In this document: positions 49,611 to 63,900 of the stretch, piece after piece
Layout of the letters: every line of letters starts with the position of its first letter
Numbering within the stretch: the stretch's first letter is position 1
Assembly (NCBI GenBank): GCA_018873245.2
Contig: JAEMBT020000007.1
Coordinates: 3,861,129 to 3,925,128 of the forward strand
Reading direction: 5' to 3'
Source: Archegozetes longisetosus
Taxonomy: Eukaryota; Arthropoda; Arachnida; Sarcoptiformes; Trhypochthoniidae
Length of the DNA stretch: 64,000 nucleotides
Notes under the pieces: generated by a model
Database searches by the model: none
Seen by the model: only the letters and a program-made list of their open reading frames with translations
What the model was told of the DNA's origin: nothing
Made by a program: the position numbers and the translations under genes

Positions 49611-50266
49611 TTTCTCACTCGAAATTATTTCTTAAAATGAAAAAGTTTGAAAAATTGAGGAGCTTCACTGAGTTTATGATAAATTGATATTTGTGCGACA
49701 CTTGTTACAACTGTTATAATTGATTCACCGTATGGAACAACGGCACATAGCGATTTCAATTGTTGACCTTTTAATATTTTCATAGTTTATTTTGTTACCG
49801 AAACCGCATTATTGGAGTATTCGGTATAAAATTGTGAGTTGAGTCAAAATAATTTTGTACTTTAGCACAGCTTTCATTAATTGAAACTGTTGATCTGTAG
49901 TATTCATAAAGCCTTCGAGACAATAGTCAACTTTAACATCAGTAGCAATAAATGTATTAGATTTATGTATTTTGGATATTAATACGTTCTGCTGCTGATT
50001 TCATGATATCCATAAAATTTGCGTTTAGTATTATAAAACCATAATTTTATTTACGCACGAGTTCTCGAGAAAAACTTTCCAAACCCAACCCAAACATGTG
50101 CGGGTTTGGGTTTCTAACGAGTTCTCGACGGGTTAGGGCTTCATGTTCGACCTTTAGTTTCGAGCACTCAAATTTTACCTTTACCTGAGTCAATAGTAGC
50201 GGTGGGCATCATGACTCATCTACTTGGTCCTGGTGCATAATTAACTGAGGCGTCATTCATGACCAT
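49611..50266. other. Spacer with short palindromes
   Basis: AT-rich, with two copies of the palindromic ACGAGTTCTCGA (about 50057 and 50118) around a 9-bp stem (AACCCAAAC..GTTTGGGTT, about 50087-50113). No coding sequence is recognised. Confidence 0.45.
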
Positions 50267-50887
50267 AAAGTTTGGGCATTCTCCTGAGGTGCGATCTACA
50301 CACCGACTATAAACTCTGAGGTGTGATATACCCATTTAGTAGTACATAAAAGTAGAAAATTAAAAGTAGTAAAATATATTACTACTTTAAGATCTATAAA
50401 ACAAAAATAAACAATTAAAAATTAATAAAAAAATTAAATAAACACAGTTCGAATATCTCGTAAAAGTTTGTGAAACAAGTTCTTAGGATTGACTGAGCGC
50501 CACCAGGACTCCTTCAGATGCCTTGGTAACATCTCAGGGGTAGTACCATGCATCCTCCGAAGTATCTTTATCTCCAGCAGTGATCAAAGGCAACATATGA
50601 CCCCTCGGAGGAGATAATTACATATAACTCTGAAGCTTTCATATTTATAGAAGCTAATGCTAATATCCTAATGAGACCCATATTACAATTTACAGAAACA
50701 TTTAATACTATTTTGCACGTGTCTAAGAAATTTTCTAGAAAAATTACAAAAGTGCAAAATCATAATCATTCTAATAGACTACACACATGTATTACTAATA
50801 GTAACTTTCTATAGTCAACTAAAGCTGACTTTTAACTGTAGATCCCTCATGACTTGTAGATCACACCTCAGGAGAATGCCAAAGTTT
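50267..50887. mobile_element. Element with about 30-bp terminal inverted repeats
   Basis: Left end 50267-50300 (core GGCATTCTCCTGAGGTGCGA from 50275) is the inverse of 50855-50887, with one mismatch in the 26-base core GGCATTCT..GATCTACA. Weaker similarity continues about 40 bases outside both ends, so the repeats may be longer. The interior has a second hairpin (CCTCCGA..TCGGAGG, about 50551-50607) and no transposase frame. It is either a non-autonomous DNA transposon or an inverted duplication. Confidence 0.65.
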
Positions 50888-53571
50888 GTGGGGTCGAGCT
50901 TCATCCCGTTAGTTCTGGGTAAAATTAAATCACTTTTCAAGTAACAAATTTCGAGGCAAATTTCTCCAAAATGGTTTGGTCCATTGGAGCTAAGCCTTAA
51001 ATCATTCATTAGTTTTACCCTTTAACATTACATAATAGAACTCTAACAACTGTTTTGTTAACTCTTGTGAGGTAGAAGCTTATAATGTGAGTGGTGTGAG
51101 CTTTAGCTGAGCTCAATTCTAGCTTATGCTCTTCATTGATCTAAAATCTTTTAGCTTATTATAAGTCAAAATTACAGCTGCCTATTGTAACTACGATTAT
51201 GATGGAAGTTCTCCACAGAGACTTGAGTTGCCACTATTATTAGACCATTAAATTTGTTTATTCATTTATTTAAAGCAAATTCAGTTAACAGTAAAGCGAA
51301 TCCATTCTCATAAGCAACAATATTTATACAGCATTAAACCCCATTCTCTTATCTCTCTATTACACTTAAGTAGATTTATGGGTGCAATATTCAACAAATC
51401 AAATCTTGATGTAATACAATCCAAGTTTTTCTTTTCACAGATTATTGTTTATAACAGTGTTTCCCACAAGTGCTTCAGTGTCGCAATGCTATAAACAGTA
51501 AGGAACAAAGAGCCATCAATTCATACATTTACTAAGATGACTTTCAACGCAATTTCGGACAATTTTACGCGAGACAATCAGCGTTACTGCTTCGTCAACC
51601 TTAAAAATTTAACGTTTTTTGAGTTCTTTATTTCAATTTTATTTAACAACTAGATATGATATGCTGTTTGGCTTATTAAAAGCATTGAAACAGTGGGTTC
51701 ATGATCTAAAACTCCAGTCAAAATCTCTCATTAGTATTTTTTGCTTTAGTAATTTTTATAACAAACTATAAATAACAAAGTCTACAAGTGAAAGTTTAAT
51801 TGTGAACTTTATTACAATAAGATTAATGCATGTGGGAGAACAACAATAGGAGTAGCGTTCAGTAATGGTCAAATCAGCGTATATTAAATTAAAAATCTGT
51901 TGAAAATTATCTTCAATTAGTATTTGAATCGAGATTAGTTGTAATTACAGAAAAATGGCTTTCTCAAATATAAGCAATCAGCGTATTAAGTAACGCTAAG
52001 ATAATACAACTCTTTGTTATCAAACTCTAAGTTGAAAAATAGATTAAAATTAATTTTACACCTCTGAACAACAATGAATTATGTTTCCTAAGAAATTATT
52101 TGAAAAACAAATGAAAAATAAAAAAATATTTTGATGGGAATGGCACATTTCTACACTGTCTTGACCGATATGGGGCAACTGGTTACCTTATTTGCTTAAT
52201 TGTGAGAATTAGTTAAATTGCAATTTTTCTTCGAGTGCAGTACTTTCATGAAAAAATATCATTTTGGTAGACATGTATCCGCTACAAAAAAAACTCATCT
52301 CGTTCGGGGATTAAGTAGACTTCCGATAATTGTGTTTTCGTAACCTTTTCAACAAAAGTCAGACTTAAAAATTCATATCTTAGGAGGTGTTGAGATGGTC
52401 ACTTCTTATATTAACCTACTCGTTTATCTGAAGATGCCCGTGAACCTCAAACAAGTTTTCTTAAAAAACGTCTAATGTCTTTACTCCTTCTTAGCTTATG
52501 TTGACTTTATTAAAATCAAAATAAAAGTTTTTTGCGTCAGAAAGTTTCAAATAAAAACATTTTGATTTATTGAAAACTTTGTTTTTAAAACAAGTTGTAT
52601 AAAAATAGTATCAATAGTATTGTATTAATACTTATCAACCGATAATTAGTTCAACTTTTACACAATTAGATAGGAATGGATTGCTTGATTGATTGTCCAA
52701 GCCACTAAAACATTGAGAACTCTGGTTTAACAAACTTCAGATTTCTCAGATTTTAAGGAACTAAACAGTGTTTATAATTCTATGTTTAGAAATAAATTTG
52801 CAAAAAAACTTTCACAACCAAGATAACATATTAGAAGTTATGAAAATGTAAATAATATATTGTTGACACATAAGCCTTCAATGAAAAAATTGTTCATAAG
52901 TTACAACTGATTTGTGTAAACAATATGCAACTAATTGTTGACAAAATAACGGTTTAATGTTTATCGACCCAAATATGAGTTGAAGAAAAAAGATATTTTC
53001 TCGCAAAAGTTTCTACTTATCGAAGCGAAAAACCAGTTCTGGCGAAAAAATACCTGTGCTGCATATCTATTCCTGTTTCAGTAGTATTTCTCAAATAAGT
53101 CTTTAAAGTTGTGCTTCTGATTATAGTCAACAGATGTCTCGACAGTAGCAGTAATTCATTGACTGACTGAATAACTGATAGAAACATAGAAAGAACTGAA
53201 TGAATGCATCGCTCGCTGTCGCACTTGAAGTTGGAGCTTTAGTTGGTTTTGAGAGTTTGAGTGAACGCGAGCACAACAGACGTATAGCTTTTGACGCATT
53301 GTACGCATAGCAACGCATTGAAAGCGAATTTTAGTTCATTCAGTACGAGAAAACTATTGCAGAGAATGCGCCGAAATTTTAGTGATTCTTATGAATGATG
53401 TCGAAGAAGATGGTCGTCATTATCGATATCTTCTCTCAACATTGAATAAGAAAAAAGTGTTTTGTGTTTTTGACAGAACTCTATTTGTCTGTCAACTCAT
53501 TGATTATTAAATGCATTGAAAGAAAACTTTTCAAAGTTTGTTCAGTCAATCAAAAGCTTAACAATTCAATT
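50888..53571. other. Intergenic, upstream of the KIND-domain gene
   Basis: AT-rich sequence. An open minus-strand frame (51009-50815) overlaps the inverted repeat and has no recognised domain. Another (53318-53127) is not supported by splice sites or homology. The last 200 bases presumably include the promoter of the gene starting at 53572. Confidence 0.4.
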
Positions 53572-56500
53572 ATGAATAATAAAGGAGAACAGAGACCAGA
53601 GACCTCTTCAGCAGCCATCACAACAAACAATGATTCCTCTGAGTCTTGTTTAACAACTACTACTTCACTGGTGACCAAATGTTCGTTAGATAGCGATCAA
53701 TGTCTAGATCTTTTGCAAGTATTGGAATCGTTCCATACGGCCATCAATGAGGAGCAGGCGTGGGCTCTTTGCTATCAAAGCGCTAAATGTTTTCAACTTC
53801 ATTATCACCCTTTGGAGTCATATCTCATAACTGATCCCAAACACATCTCTATCCATAAGGATGGATTTGTTCATCAAAAATGTCTACAATTATGTCACCT
53901 GAACGGTATGTCTCGTACTCTCATTACTTTCTATTGAGCTTTTGTTGCAGTTATGCTAAGATAGTTTCACCGAAATTATTTTCGTACCACTTGCGAAAGT
54001 GTTCGTTTCAAACTTACTTTCATATCAAATGTGCGATTGTTCAATCGCTTCAATGAGTCAAAATTGGACTTATCGTCAACTTTGAGTTTATCTAGTTTTG
54101 ACTCATTTTCAAACAGTTTTAAACTCTATTTATAGACTTATAAGCTCTTTATCAGTGAAAATATTCCACTATTTTTACAATAAATGTCCGAAAATATTTT
54201 TGGTTCCTATTTATTGGTGACATAAAATTGACTAAAATTGTGAACACATTTTCCTATTGAAGGTTTGCTGTTGAATGAACATCTATCTAGAGATAACAAA
54301 AACAGTAAATAACATCTGATGAGCATTATTAGCGAACTTGACCTAAAAATCTTAGTTTAATTAGTTTCATTTTTGAGAAAACCAGTCAAATATGGCAAAC
54401 ATTTCAGATTTTGACAACAGTTAAGACTTTCGACTCAATTGTAGACCAACTTTCGTGTAATCTTAGTAGTTATCAAAAGTCGTAAAAACTGTACTGAACT
54501 GAAATAAAAGTAAATATTATAAAGAAGAGGCTCTATAAGAATAACATTAACTTAAAGATAAATTGAAAGTCCTTTTTGTCTCTTCCAGCGTACACTTGAC
54601 TCAAACTTTGAAACAATAGACGAAAAGCAAGAGTTATTCGTTTTAAGTTTGATAACAATACATTGTCTGGAATGTTTTATTCAATTGTTAGAGCCACACA
54701 ACAAAAATGGGTGTTCAAAAGAGTCATTTTAAGTTTAAGTTTAAGTCAATTTTGCGAGCAATGTCTAATGCATACAATTTGTTTGAAATTTTTTCAATAA
54801 ATAAGGAAACGTTTGGCTCTCACTACCAGTCATTATAACTTCTTTCTAAAGGTGTTTCCCTCAAAACATAACTTTGATCTGAAAACTGAAGTGAAACAAA
54901 AAAAAGAAAAATCTCGTAATGTTTGAGAAATACAATTCTCTGTTAGAAACGTGACGCCAAAGAAATTAGTTTCACTTTGACTTAAATACAATTACTAGAA
55001 ATGAGATGAATCGACAACAATATAAGCTGAAAATTACACAATTTCTCTATTATTATCTGTGATTGTCATAGCTATGACTTGTCATCGGTTTAGTGGTTAT
55101 TTTTAAATTTTGTTTTTTTCACTATTTTTCTGTCTGTTGAGTAGGATTTAGACAAATAAGTCCTAAAATGTGAACAAATTGACAAATAGATGGTTATCAG
55201 ATTGAAAGCTAGTTGAAATGTTGGTCAATGCAATTGTCGCCCACTTCTATATTAAGATATAATTTGAAAAGTTTCAATAAGTTTTGTTTGGCTAATTTAA
55301 ACGCGTTGTGAACCAATGTTACCAACTTTTAGATATTATGCAATTCATTTTGAACTTAGTTGCTAAGAATAAGAAATAAGTTTAAATAAAGAATGACAGA
55401 TAAAAATTGATTTCAAGAGTAATGCTGAATTGGCAAAAATCAATTCATATTTTAGAAGTCATTACATCCGATATAAAAATAAGCAAAAATTTGTTTTCAA
55501 TCATTTCAGTTGTAATCTAGAGGTTATTTTTATATCAGATACAATAGTATTTATCAATATTGATTAGTTTTGATTTATTGGTAGTTTAGTTAAGAATAAA
55601 AAAGTTTAATAAGAATTGGTTTTCGATAACCAAGTCAAACATGAGTGAAGTTTACAAGCATTCAATGGCTACATTGTTGTGACACAAGTACTCTTATCGA
55701 ACTTATTAATCTTTGGGCACACAAATCATAGTTTGTTAAACAAACCAAATCTTAAGCTCTATTAGAGTTGGCCTTCAATTGTTTGGTCCGATCGGGTTTG
55801 AAATTACAGATTTGTTTGCTATAAATGTATGTAATTCGTTATGTGTTACATGACGTTTAGCTAAGTATACGAAAAATGTAATTTGCATTTCGGATAAATA
55901 TAGTCTCGCACTCTTCTATTCTCCCGAGTATTAACTGATGATAAGAATAAGTTATTCGCAATTCAGTCTATGATTTATTTGAAATTTGATTCAAACAAAA
56001 TAATGATAATGTTCACTTCAATAATAACATATGCAAAATAGAAATTGAGGCTCAAAAGTGGTTTATTTATTGCATCGATAGCCCTCTCCCTACAGCTCTA
56101 TCCCTTCAAGACTTTATTTAAATAAATTATTTTAATTTTTTTTTCCTCAAACATCTCTTCAGATGATATTCGGTTCTTGGGATCAATAATAGACTACTTT
56201 ATGGAAATGCTAGTACAACTTGTATTTTGTATGAATCGAGTCTAACTTTGAATGAGATGAATAGCTGTTCAGTCATACCAACACATTAAGGCTGAGCTTA
56301 TGGTTAAGAATCGATCAATTCTTAAATAGTTTCAGATAAACTGCAAACAAGTACAACAACATGAAAACCTCTACTCATTATTAATCATTTGAAAGCTTAC
56401 TGAACTAAATATTTGTTGAAAATATGAGAAAAAAAGATTTTGTTCACAAAAATCTCGTTTCTGAATCAACTTTTTTCACATACAGGAATAGAGTTCGCAA

Positions 56501-57276
56501 ATAATACTTTAGGTGACCATTCATTTGATGTTTATTCAGAGGATAAAACTATCAAATTTTAATACGATTAATGTTCAACTCAAACAAACTATAGCCTAAT
56601 CCGTATGTCGTTTTTAACAATGTTTAGAAACAAACTGTTCAAACTTAAGCCCAATAAACTTGTTGTTTGCATAACAAGTAATTATTAAGAACTAAAGCTA
56701 TTGTCCATAAGACGTACAAATAAGAGTCGAATTTGATTCAAAATTAGAGATCAGGCAACTGAATATATTTTCAGGAGTTGAATAGTTAATGCAATTTTAT
56801 GCGTAGCTATAACATTCAACTTATCATGTATTCAATGGTGTATTTTTAGCAAAGCATTTAAGTCGTTTCGCACTAAAACTTGACTTTAAAAAGAGTATAA
56901 AAATTGATTTGAGGAAGAATTTGATGAAAAAAACAAAGACAATTATTTTCTCAAATGATTCCTCGTATGACTTAATAGATTTTAAAGAAATGATTAAGGA
57001 GCAAAACAACAATAATAATAGAGAGAGTAGAACGTCAATACAACTATACAGTTAAACCGGTTGTAATACTCACTATAATTTTAGGCTCTTATTAGTATTG
57101 AAATCAAAAAAGTGTTGCAATTGCTGCGGTATTTCCTTCTCGTCTCTCCACTTCTTCCACTCAATCTTTATTTTTTGGGTAATTTTCAGGTGAAGTGGAT
57201 TTTGGGCCAGAAGTGCATCAATGCATTGGAGCAGATATTCGGAAAAAGATGCGCATTCTTATAGCCTCTATCCATA
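53572..57276 (+). CDS. spir: KIND-domain protein, probably spire-like actin nucleator (5' part)
   Basis: Exon 1, 53572..53905, starts MNNKGEQRPETSS and ends at donor AACG|GTATGT in phase 1 (111 codons). After a Ser/Thr-rich leader it shows the KIND-domain start: CLDLLQVLESFHTAINEEQAWALCYQSAKCF.., then a predicted hairpin HISIHKDGFVH. INEEQAWA.CYQ is characteristic of spire proteins, which nucleate actin with formins on vesicles. A candidate exon 2 (57190..about 57276: GEVDFGPEVHQCIGADIRKKMRIL..) has a good acceptor (AATTTTCAG) and the matching phase after a 3.3 kb intron, but I cannot confirm it by homology. WH2 repeats and the FYVE-like end would lie beyond the window. Other KIND proteins (KNDC1, PTPN13 type) remain possible. 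Confidence 0.6.
53906..57189. other. Presumed large intron of the KIND-domain gene
   Basis: 3.3 kb of AT-rich DNA with no coding exon, RNA gene or strong repeat visible. Its status as an intron depends on the candidate exon at 57190. Confidence 0.4.
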
Positions 57277-60200
57277 GTTCGTACAGCAAAAAAGTTTAAT
57301 TAATTATTAGCTCATCCTCACTATTAATAATTCATTTGCTATATTTATCATGAAATTAGTGAACATTTTTTATTGCCTATAAATCTTATTCCTAAATATT
57401 TTTATGGCAACGAAAACCAATCATAAAATGATTCATTTTTCTCAACCACTTTTCTGGGATTATGTATTTTTTCTATGACTTCCTTTTTGGAAGTTGTGAT
57501 ATTTTTTGAGTGCTTTTTGATCCGCTCTTAACCTTCACTTTTATATTGCTTTTTTCAAACTCAGTACTTATCTTCTGTTGTGATGGAATTAACAAAAAAA
57601 CTAATTTACATAAAAGGAAATTTCACTAAAAACTAGTCTATAATTATAACAAAAGCCAACGGCAACAACTAATTACAGTCATAGTAAACGTTTTTGAGAC
57701 TCTGATTGCATTGAAATGTGAGTCAGTTTTGATTGTTATGTTCCTTTCACGTCTCCTTATATAACTTGAAAGGATACTAAACTGAGGTGTTCATTATTAG
57801 AAATAAAGCTATTATTTTGTTTTGTAAAGTATTTTTGGCTTCAATTTTGTTCGGTGGATTGCACTGAGTATTGTATGGTTTGTCTGTATGCGTCAGTGTC
57901 TAAAGAGGCTTTCGAATAGTACGCAATTGTCTCGTCCAACAAATGCCTGTATAGGTATACCTCAAGTTACGTAACCTAATGTAAAGCCAAACAAAAAGGT
58001 ATGACTCATAAGGAGATGCACACCAATGCTTTTAATGGCAATCACTTCATTTTTCAGCTGTAGTTCTAGTCTTTCCTCTATTGAGTTTTAACACTGCAAC
58101 TTTTTCATTACCAACAATGAGTTTGTTTGAAGCTAACTTAGTCAGTTTTTAACTAAATTCAAAACTCTATCAATTTTCATGGTTATCCAGCAGCAGAACG
58201 ATTTTCTGATAGTCGTTGAAAAAGCTTTTTTCAGATAATTTTTAATTTTGCTAAAGTCATAAAATTTCAATTTCGCGATAGGTATTTGCAAAAACTTGCT
58301 GTTATTGAAAGTCTTGAAGCGAAAAAAAGAGACAAATTTGATGCATAAACACGATTAGATCTCCCACTATGTAGTACTAGTATAGGAAATTTGTCCTTCT
58401 TTTTGCCCACTTTGCAAATCTGGTTATGATTCATACTCATTCAAAATAAGGGTAAACACCTTTTCTTCAATTTGAAAAATGATATAATTTCGAAATAAGA
58501 CTTTTTGTTGAAAAAGTGCTTTGAAAATGTGGAAAACATTACAAATATTTGGCTCGTGGTCCATAAAGTTCTATATGAGAGATAGTACTTTATAGTACTG
58601 ACTCGACCACATCAAATGCAAGTTACCTTTTCATAAATAACATGCAAATTAGTTGTGCGGCAATGGGTATCATGTGAGTCATGTATTTTTTCCTGTTATT
58701 GCAGTTTCTGACGGCTTTTTAAAGCCATTCCCTTAGTCTACCACTTGACAGACTTATCACGTTTTGGTATTAAAATCAAATTTTAAACGTTATTAATATG
58801 AGAGATATGTCTATCAAAATAGCTTTATATCTGGTATGCGATTCACAACATGTGCAAAAATTCAATTTCACTGCTGTAAGGCTTGCAATTGAATGAAAGG
58901 ATAATCAATGTTAATGCGATAGAAAGAGACAGCTCTCACTTGTTACGATAGACTTGAGACATAACTTCGCTCTCATTTGCATCCATTCAAATTATGCTCT
59001 TATGTATGACGTTATTAATCAGTTTTATCACTTTTACACGCACTTCATGTCTGGTTAGCTCTAAATAAATATCAGTTTTAAATAAAGTTAAGTCATTTAT
59101 TCTGGTTTTGTCGAGATTTGACTGCAATATCAATTCTTGTGATGAATCTCACGCGATGTGACCATCATTTTAATAGTATTGGCAAATGAAAAACGTTAGT
59201 TAATAGAAAATCGTATGCGTAGACTCCTATCGAGGTATGCATTACCCGAAAATGAGGTGAATCCAAAAGTATAGCGATCTATCTCTATCTCTCTCTGATA
59301 GACCATCACCCGAGAGTGGAGTCACCACTTTTTATAGTAGTAATCCTTGAACTCAATTTTTGCAAAAGTAGATTCAAACTATTTTTCAACAAATTCCCCA
59401 TTTTGTAATCATTCAATATAAAGGCAATTGCTATCTGTTTGTCTTATATAATGTTCAATAATGTTGACTAACATTTTGGGAGTGTATTCAGTGTGTAGTA
59501 CTTTATAATGACTACATAGAAATGAAAGTTTAATTATCAAAGTCAAACTTAAACTACTTTTCCTTAATTCAAAAATATGCAGTTCTTCTGAATTAATCTA
59601 AATTTTTTATAAGTTCACAGTTACACTTAGCTAGTGGTGAACCTTTAAACATGGTTTCTATTCTAATTTATATGATAATAGCAACATATATAATAGTATT
59701 TCCATAAGGCGGTCCGCGATACCAATATTTTTGGCCCACAAAAAGCACAAAGCATTATAAGAGTAAGATCTAAAATCAATGAACCAGTGCATAATACTAA
59801 GTTCAGTGCGTTTATCTTTATTAATCAATATTTCGCTCTCTGTCAGTTAGCCAGCTATCATTCTAGTCCGTCGGGCCGAAACTTATGGTAAACATCGATG
59901 TGTATATCAAATCAAATGCGTTCATTTAGAACCAGTTTAGTACAAAAATCATTCTTAAGTTAATAAGAAAATAGTTGTCTCGCATTTCACTGTTGGCAAT
60001 CAGTTGATGTTATTCTATATTATTGTGTCAAATGGTTTGCACCATAAGAAATGATGTTTTCGCGAGACAAATACGTCATACAAGTATTGTTATGAAATTG
60101 TAGAAAACATTGAGATGTTATACCATTTTTCACTTATTATCAGTCCTTTTATGCGATGGAAATGTGATCTAACAAAGTTATCAGTTAAATTGCACTTAGA

Positions 60201-60777
60201 GCTCATTTAATAACTTTCTAAAGACATAATAATTTTCGTTTTGATTTCATGATATGATAGTTAAGAGTGACACCAATTGATCAACAATCTCATACCATAT
60301 TAGACTATTTCATACATCACTTAAACTGCTCGCAGAAATAACATTATAATGATTGAAAAAAAATTCAATTAACGGATAGAAAAGTAATTTTGATTGACTT
60401 ATGATACAAAGCAATCGATACCGATCCTAATCTCTCGCTCTTATTGTGAACGAATTGTGCGATCAATATTGTTTGCCGAACGTACTATCAATGCAACAAT
60501 TATTCAAATGAATATTTGTTAACAATTTTTCGATATGTATTTAAATGAAACAACAGACGATAAGAGCTGAAGAAATTGTTTCCCACGACCGCCAAAAGAG
60601 TTGATCCCAGTTTGCTCTTCATCTACTTTTTTAGTACTAATAATAATAAAAATAGTAAATAAGGGCCCAATTGAACAAAAGCTTAAGAGAAGAGATGGTT
60701 AATAGATTGCAATTTATAACAGGTTTGACCACATTTTACTCAGTTTGATATCACGTTCAATTCTAATAAATAATGTT
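57277..60777. other. Non-coding, presumed intron or intergenic
   Basis: AT-rich sequence without a supportable exon. One short coding-like island near 60565-60625 has locally higher GC but no clear splice sites, so it is not called. Confidence 0.35.
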
Positions 60778-60912
60778 ATGGTATTGTGTGAAAGAAGACA
60801 TTCAGCCCCACCGCCATCGCGGAAGAATCAATTCTCTTCGGCTGATATCTCTTCAGAGGCTTCTGATGCCATGAATGGTGTCTTCATTTCTGATAAAAAG
60901 CGCTTCTATTAA
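60778..60912 (+). other. Possible exon, coding-like island
   Basis: An open frame within locally GC-rich DNA reads RRHSAPPPSRKNQFSSADIS.. then SEASDAMNGVFISDKKR. The Ser/Pro-rich composition is typical of linker regions in scaffold proteins. Acceptors (GTGAAAG or ACATTCAG) and a donor (GAATG|GTGTCT) exist and one combination matches the phase of the 57190 exon, but the polypyrimidine tract is poor. It may be a further exon of the KIND-domain gene. Confidence 0.25.
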
Positions 60913-63900
60913 GACATGTTTGGAGTATGAGTAGAATAGGATTTGTTTGTTTCTTATTTCGGCCACGAATTTAACCCAAGTTTTGAGCAACAAGTTCTAC
61001 GCTTAAGTCGCATTTAGTTTTATATTATTTTATTTTCATTATGATATTTCGCTCACAATTGCAAATCTTTGTGACTCTAACTTTTCTTTCAATCCTTCTT
61101 TAATCCTATTTTGTTGCCGAACACATAAACACGAATTTCTTTGCATTTCTTTTACTACTTTTTGTCATTTTTAAAGATTAAGTCAATTTCCTGTTTTGTG
61201 ATAAAGGGTGAGCGCAAACAATAAAAACAGTTTTTGTTTAGTATTACTTTATTTTTATATACGTCTAGCGCTTAGTTGAAAAATAGTTTACAATCGGAAG
61301 GGTTTGCGTTTTGTGTTTCGTGTTTGGTTTGCGATCAGATACGAAAACATGATCTGAAAGATAAACACAATTTAGTTGAAAGTACACCAAAACAAATGTT
61401 AACGAAGACATGCTCTCTTGTCTTGTCTTTTCTACTCTTCAATAGTTTTCGGGCTAAACCTAATCTCAATCAGTGTTTGTCTAATGGACTAGAAATGGGG
61501 ACTGAATTTAAAGGCAGAAAACGATTTTTTATATTAAAGGAATTTTTGTCTAAACATATCCAAACTTTAATAACATATCCTATTCTTATTTCTCTTCTTT
61601 TTTCATTCAATGTCTAAACTGTTTATCAAAATCTAGTTAAAAATATTTTATATACACTATAATAAAGTATTTTTTGTTTGCGTGTTTGGAAAAAATTATA
61701 AAAAGATATAATAAGAAGAATGAAAATTAGGTAATGAATGGGCTAAAGATATTTAGCCATAAGTTTTTTTGACTTCCCTTCGTTTCACGTAATTGTTGAG
61801 AAGAGAGGAAAGAAAAAATTGATGTTAAATCATGCAAAAGCATAATTAACTATTGGACTCATCCCATAATATGCGCCTTTTCAATAACAAATGTTTCAAT
61901 TGTATGCTAATTGTTTTCGGGAATCATAACTATGCTAAAAGTCGAAAAGTATGCATAACTTTACAACAAAATGCCATCATTTTCTGTGCCTTTACGGACA
62001 AATATTCGCGAATAACTGAACTTTTGTTTATCTCAGCATAACTTGAATCATAAGTTTTTCTATCAGTGACTTTGATCGTTGACCTCTATTTTAGTCTTTA
62101 CTCTTTTTTGCTGAGACTCGACTTAAGTCTAAGTGAGTAAATAAGTTAGTGATCAACGAGACGATCATTATATATGAGCTGAGCGTAAGTCAGAAAAGCG
62201 AACACTTCTTCATGACATGGTTAACTAAAAAACTGACATCATCTCAAAATAGAAGCTCCAAATTATTTACTTTCAATCGCAACATATCTCATTAAGTACT
62301 CAAAAGTTAAACGAACTTTTTCTTCATCTCGAGCTTTTTTCAAGCATAACAACTATTGGCTCGCACTTTAGAAACATAAAAACGTTAAATAGTCAGAGAC
62401 TTTATGTGACAGTTTTATTTGCGGGCAACATTTTGAGCGAGTACTTTCCTAAATATTTGTTGCTTTGGTCTTTTTGCGAGACTTTTTCGACTGAAATACG
62501 CGTGTATTATATTTATTGCGATTTGGACTTGGACTAGGACTTGGGGCCAAATTGTTGCGTGTCTTTCTCATTAGTCTGACTGATCTGACTGTTCGAGCAA
62601 ACACTTGTTTTCAAAGCTTGGCCAGGATTACTGTGTTTGCTAATTGAAAACTTGCACAAATATTGCGACGGCTCATAAATGAATAATTAGGCTTTTCGCT
62701 TAAAATCTAGACTCATTTTGTCTACTCTCTCGCTGGGCTTCGAATGGAAGACTCGTTTAATTAAATGCTTGAATTTACGATTTGTCTTATCTTTTAATTA
62801 TTGATGATTTTGCTCAACTGTTTAAGTGCTAATCCCATGTTCAAGTCATACTGGTATGAAGATTTGTTCTACATTTCGGTTATTGGCCACTACTGACACA
62901 CGCGCACCAAAACATTCATTTCACAATCTATTTATGATGAAAAAACGTTTTTTATCTGCAAATACTTTCATTAAGTTGATATTTGTTTTACTTGTGTCAA
63001 ACTTTTCAGAGGAAAGTCTGTTATAAAACTTGAAAAAACTTATAGTCGATAGCACTCCTAAAGACATGCATACAATTCAAAAATAGTTATCTAACTACTC
63101 ATTAAAAATAGCCTAAAATAAACTGGAGTTGTTTTGCGTTGTTTTTCTGCTCAATAAATTTCCTTAATTTCTGCCCAAAACTAGTTATTAATAACAATTA
63201 TGATCGAAGCTATTGATCGCATATATCGATAGCAAACATCTATTAGTTTAATGAGCAATATTTGAGCACAAAATCTCTGAACATATCTCTGATAAGTTCT
63301 GTTAGTGTGTTAGCAGAAAAGGCGATTATTCTTAGATTTGATGGTAAGAAGTTTTGAATTAATTATTGTTACAGATAAGAAATAGGAGGAAATATTGTTT
63401 GACAAAAATTTCCTAACAAATTGTATTTATGTGTCAAATCAATTTCGATAATACATCATATTAAGTATTATACGCATGATTAACCACAATATATCGGATT
63501 ATTCAGAGGTAGAGATTATCTATTGAAATAAGTGTTATGAAAGTCATTTAATGCGTACTTCATTATTGACTTAAAGTGAAAATCATTACTCATAAGAGTT
63601 ATTAGTTTCAAATTCAAGTCAAATTCATTGCTTGACTACCAAATGCGTTTTATTCGCATATTTTGGCCCGAAACAAGTTGCCAGCAATCAAACTTGAAAT
63701 TGCAATGATTAAAGCAAAAAAATTATTGATTTTTTCCTTGTACTCAAGCCTCTGCTATGCTCTGCAAGTTTGTGATCCCCAATAATGAGTCTATTATGTG
63801 AAAAGTAAAACTACTTTCCTGATAGATATTAGCGTGTTTGAAACTCCAAAATAGATCTCAAGTTCAACTGTATCTTAATTTGCAATAAGGCTATTTATAA

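Noticed and set aside
61276..61617. 113-codon plus-strand open frame
   Set aside because: No recognised domain, no good start context (it does not begin with a well-placed ATG) and AT-biased composition; judged chance.
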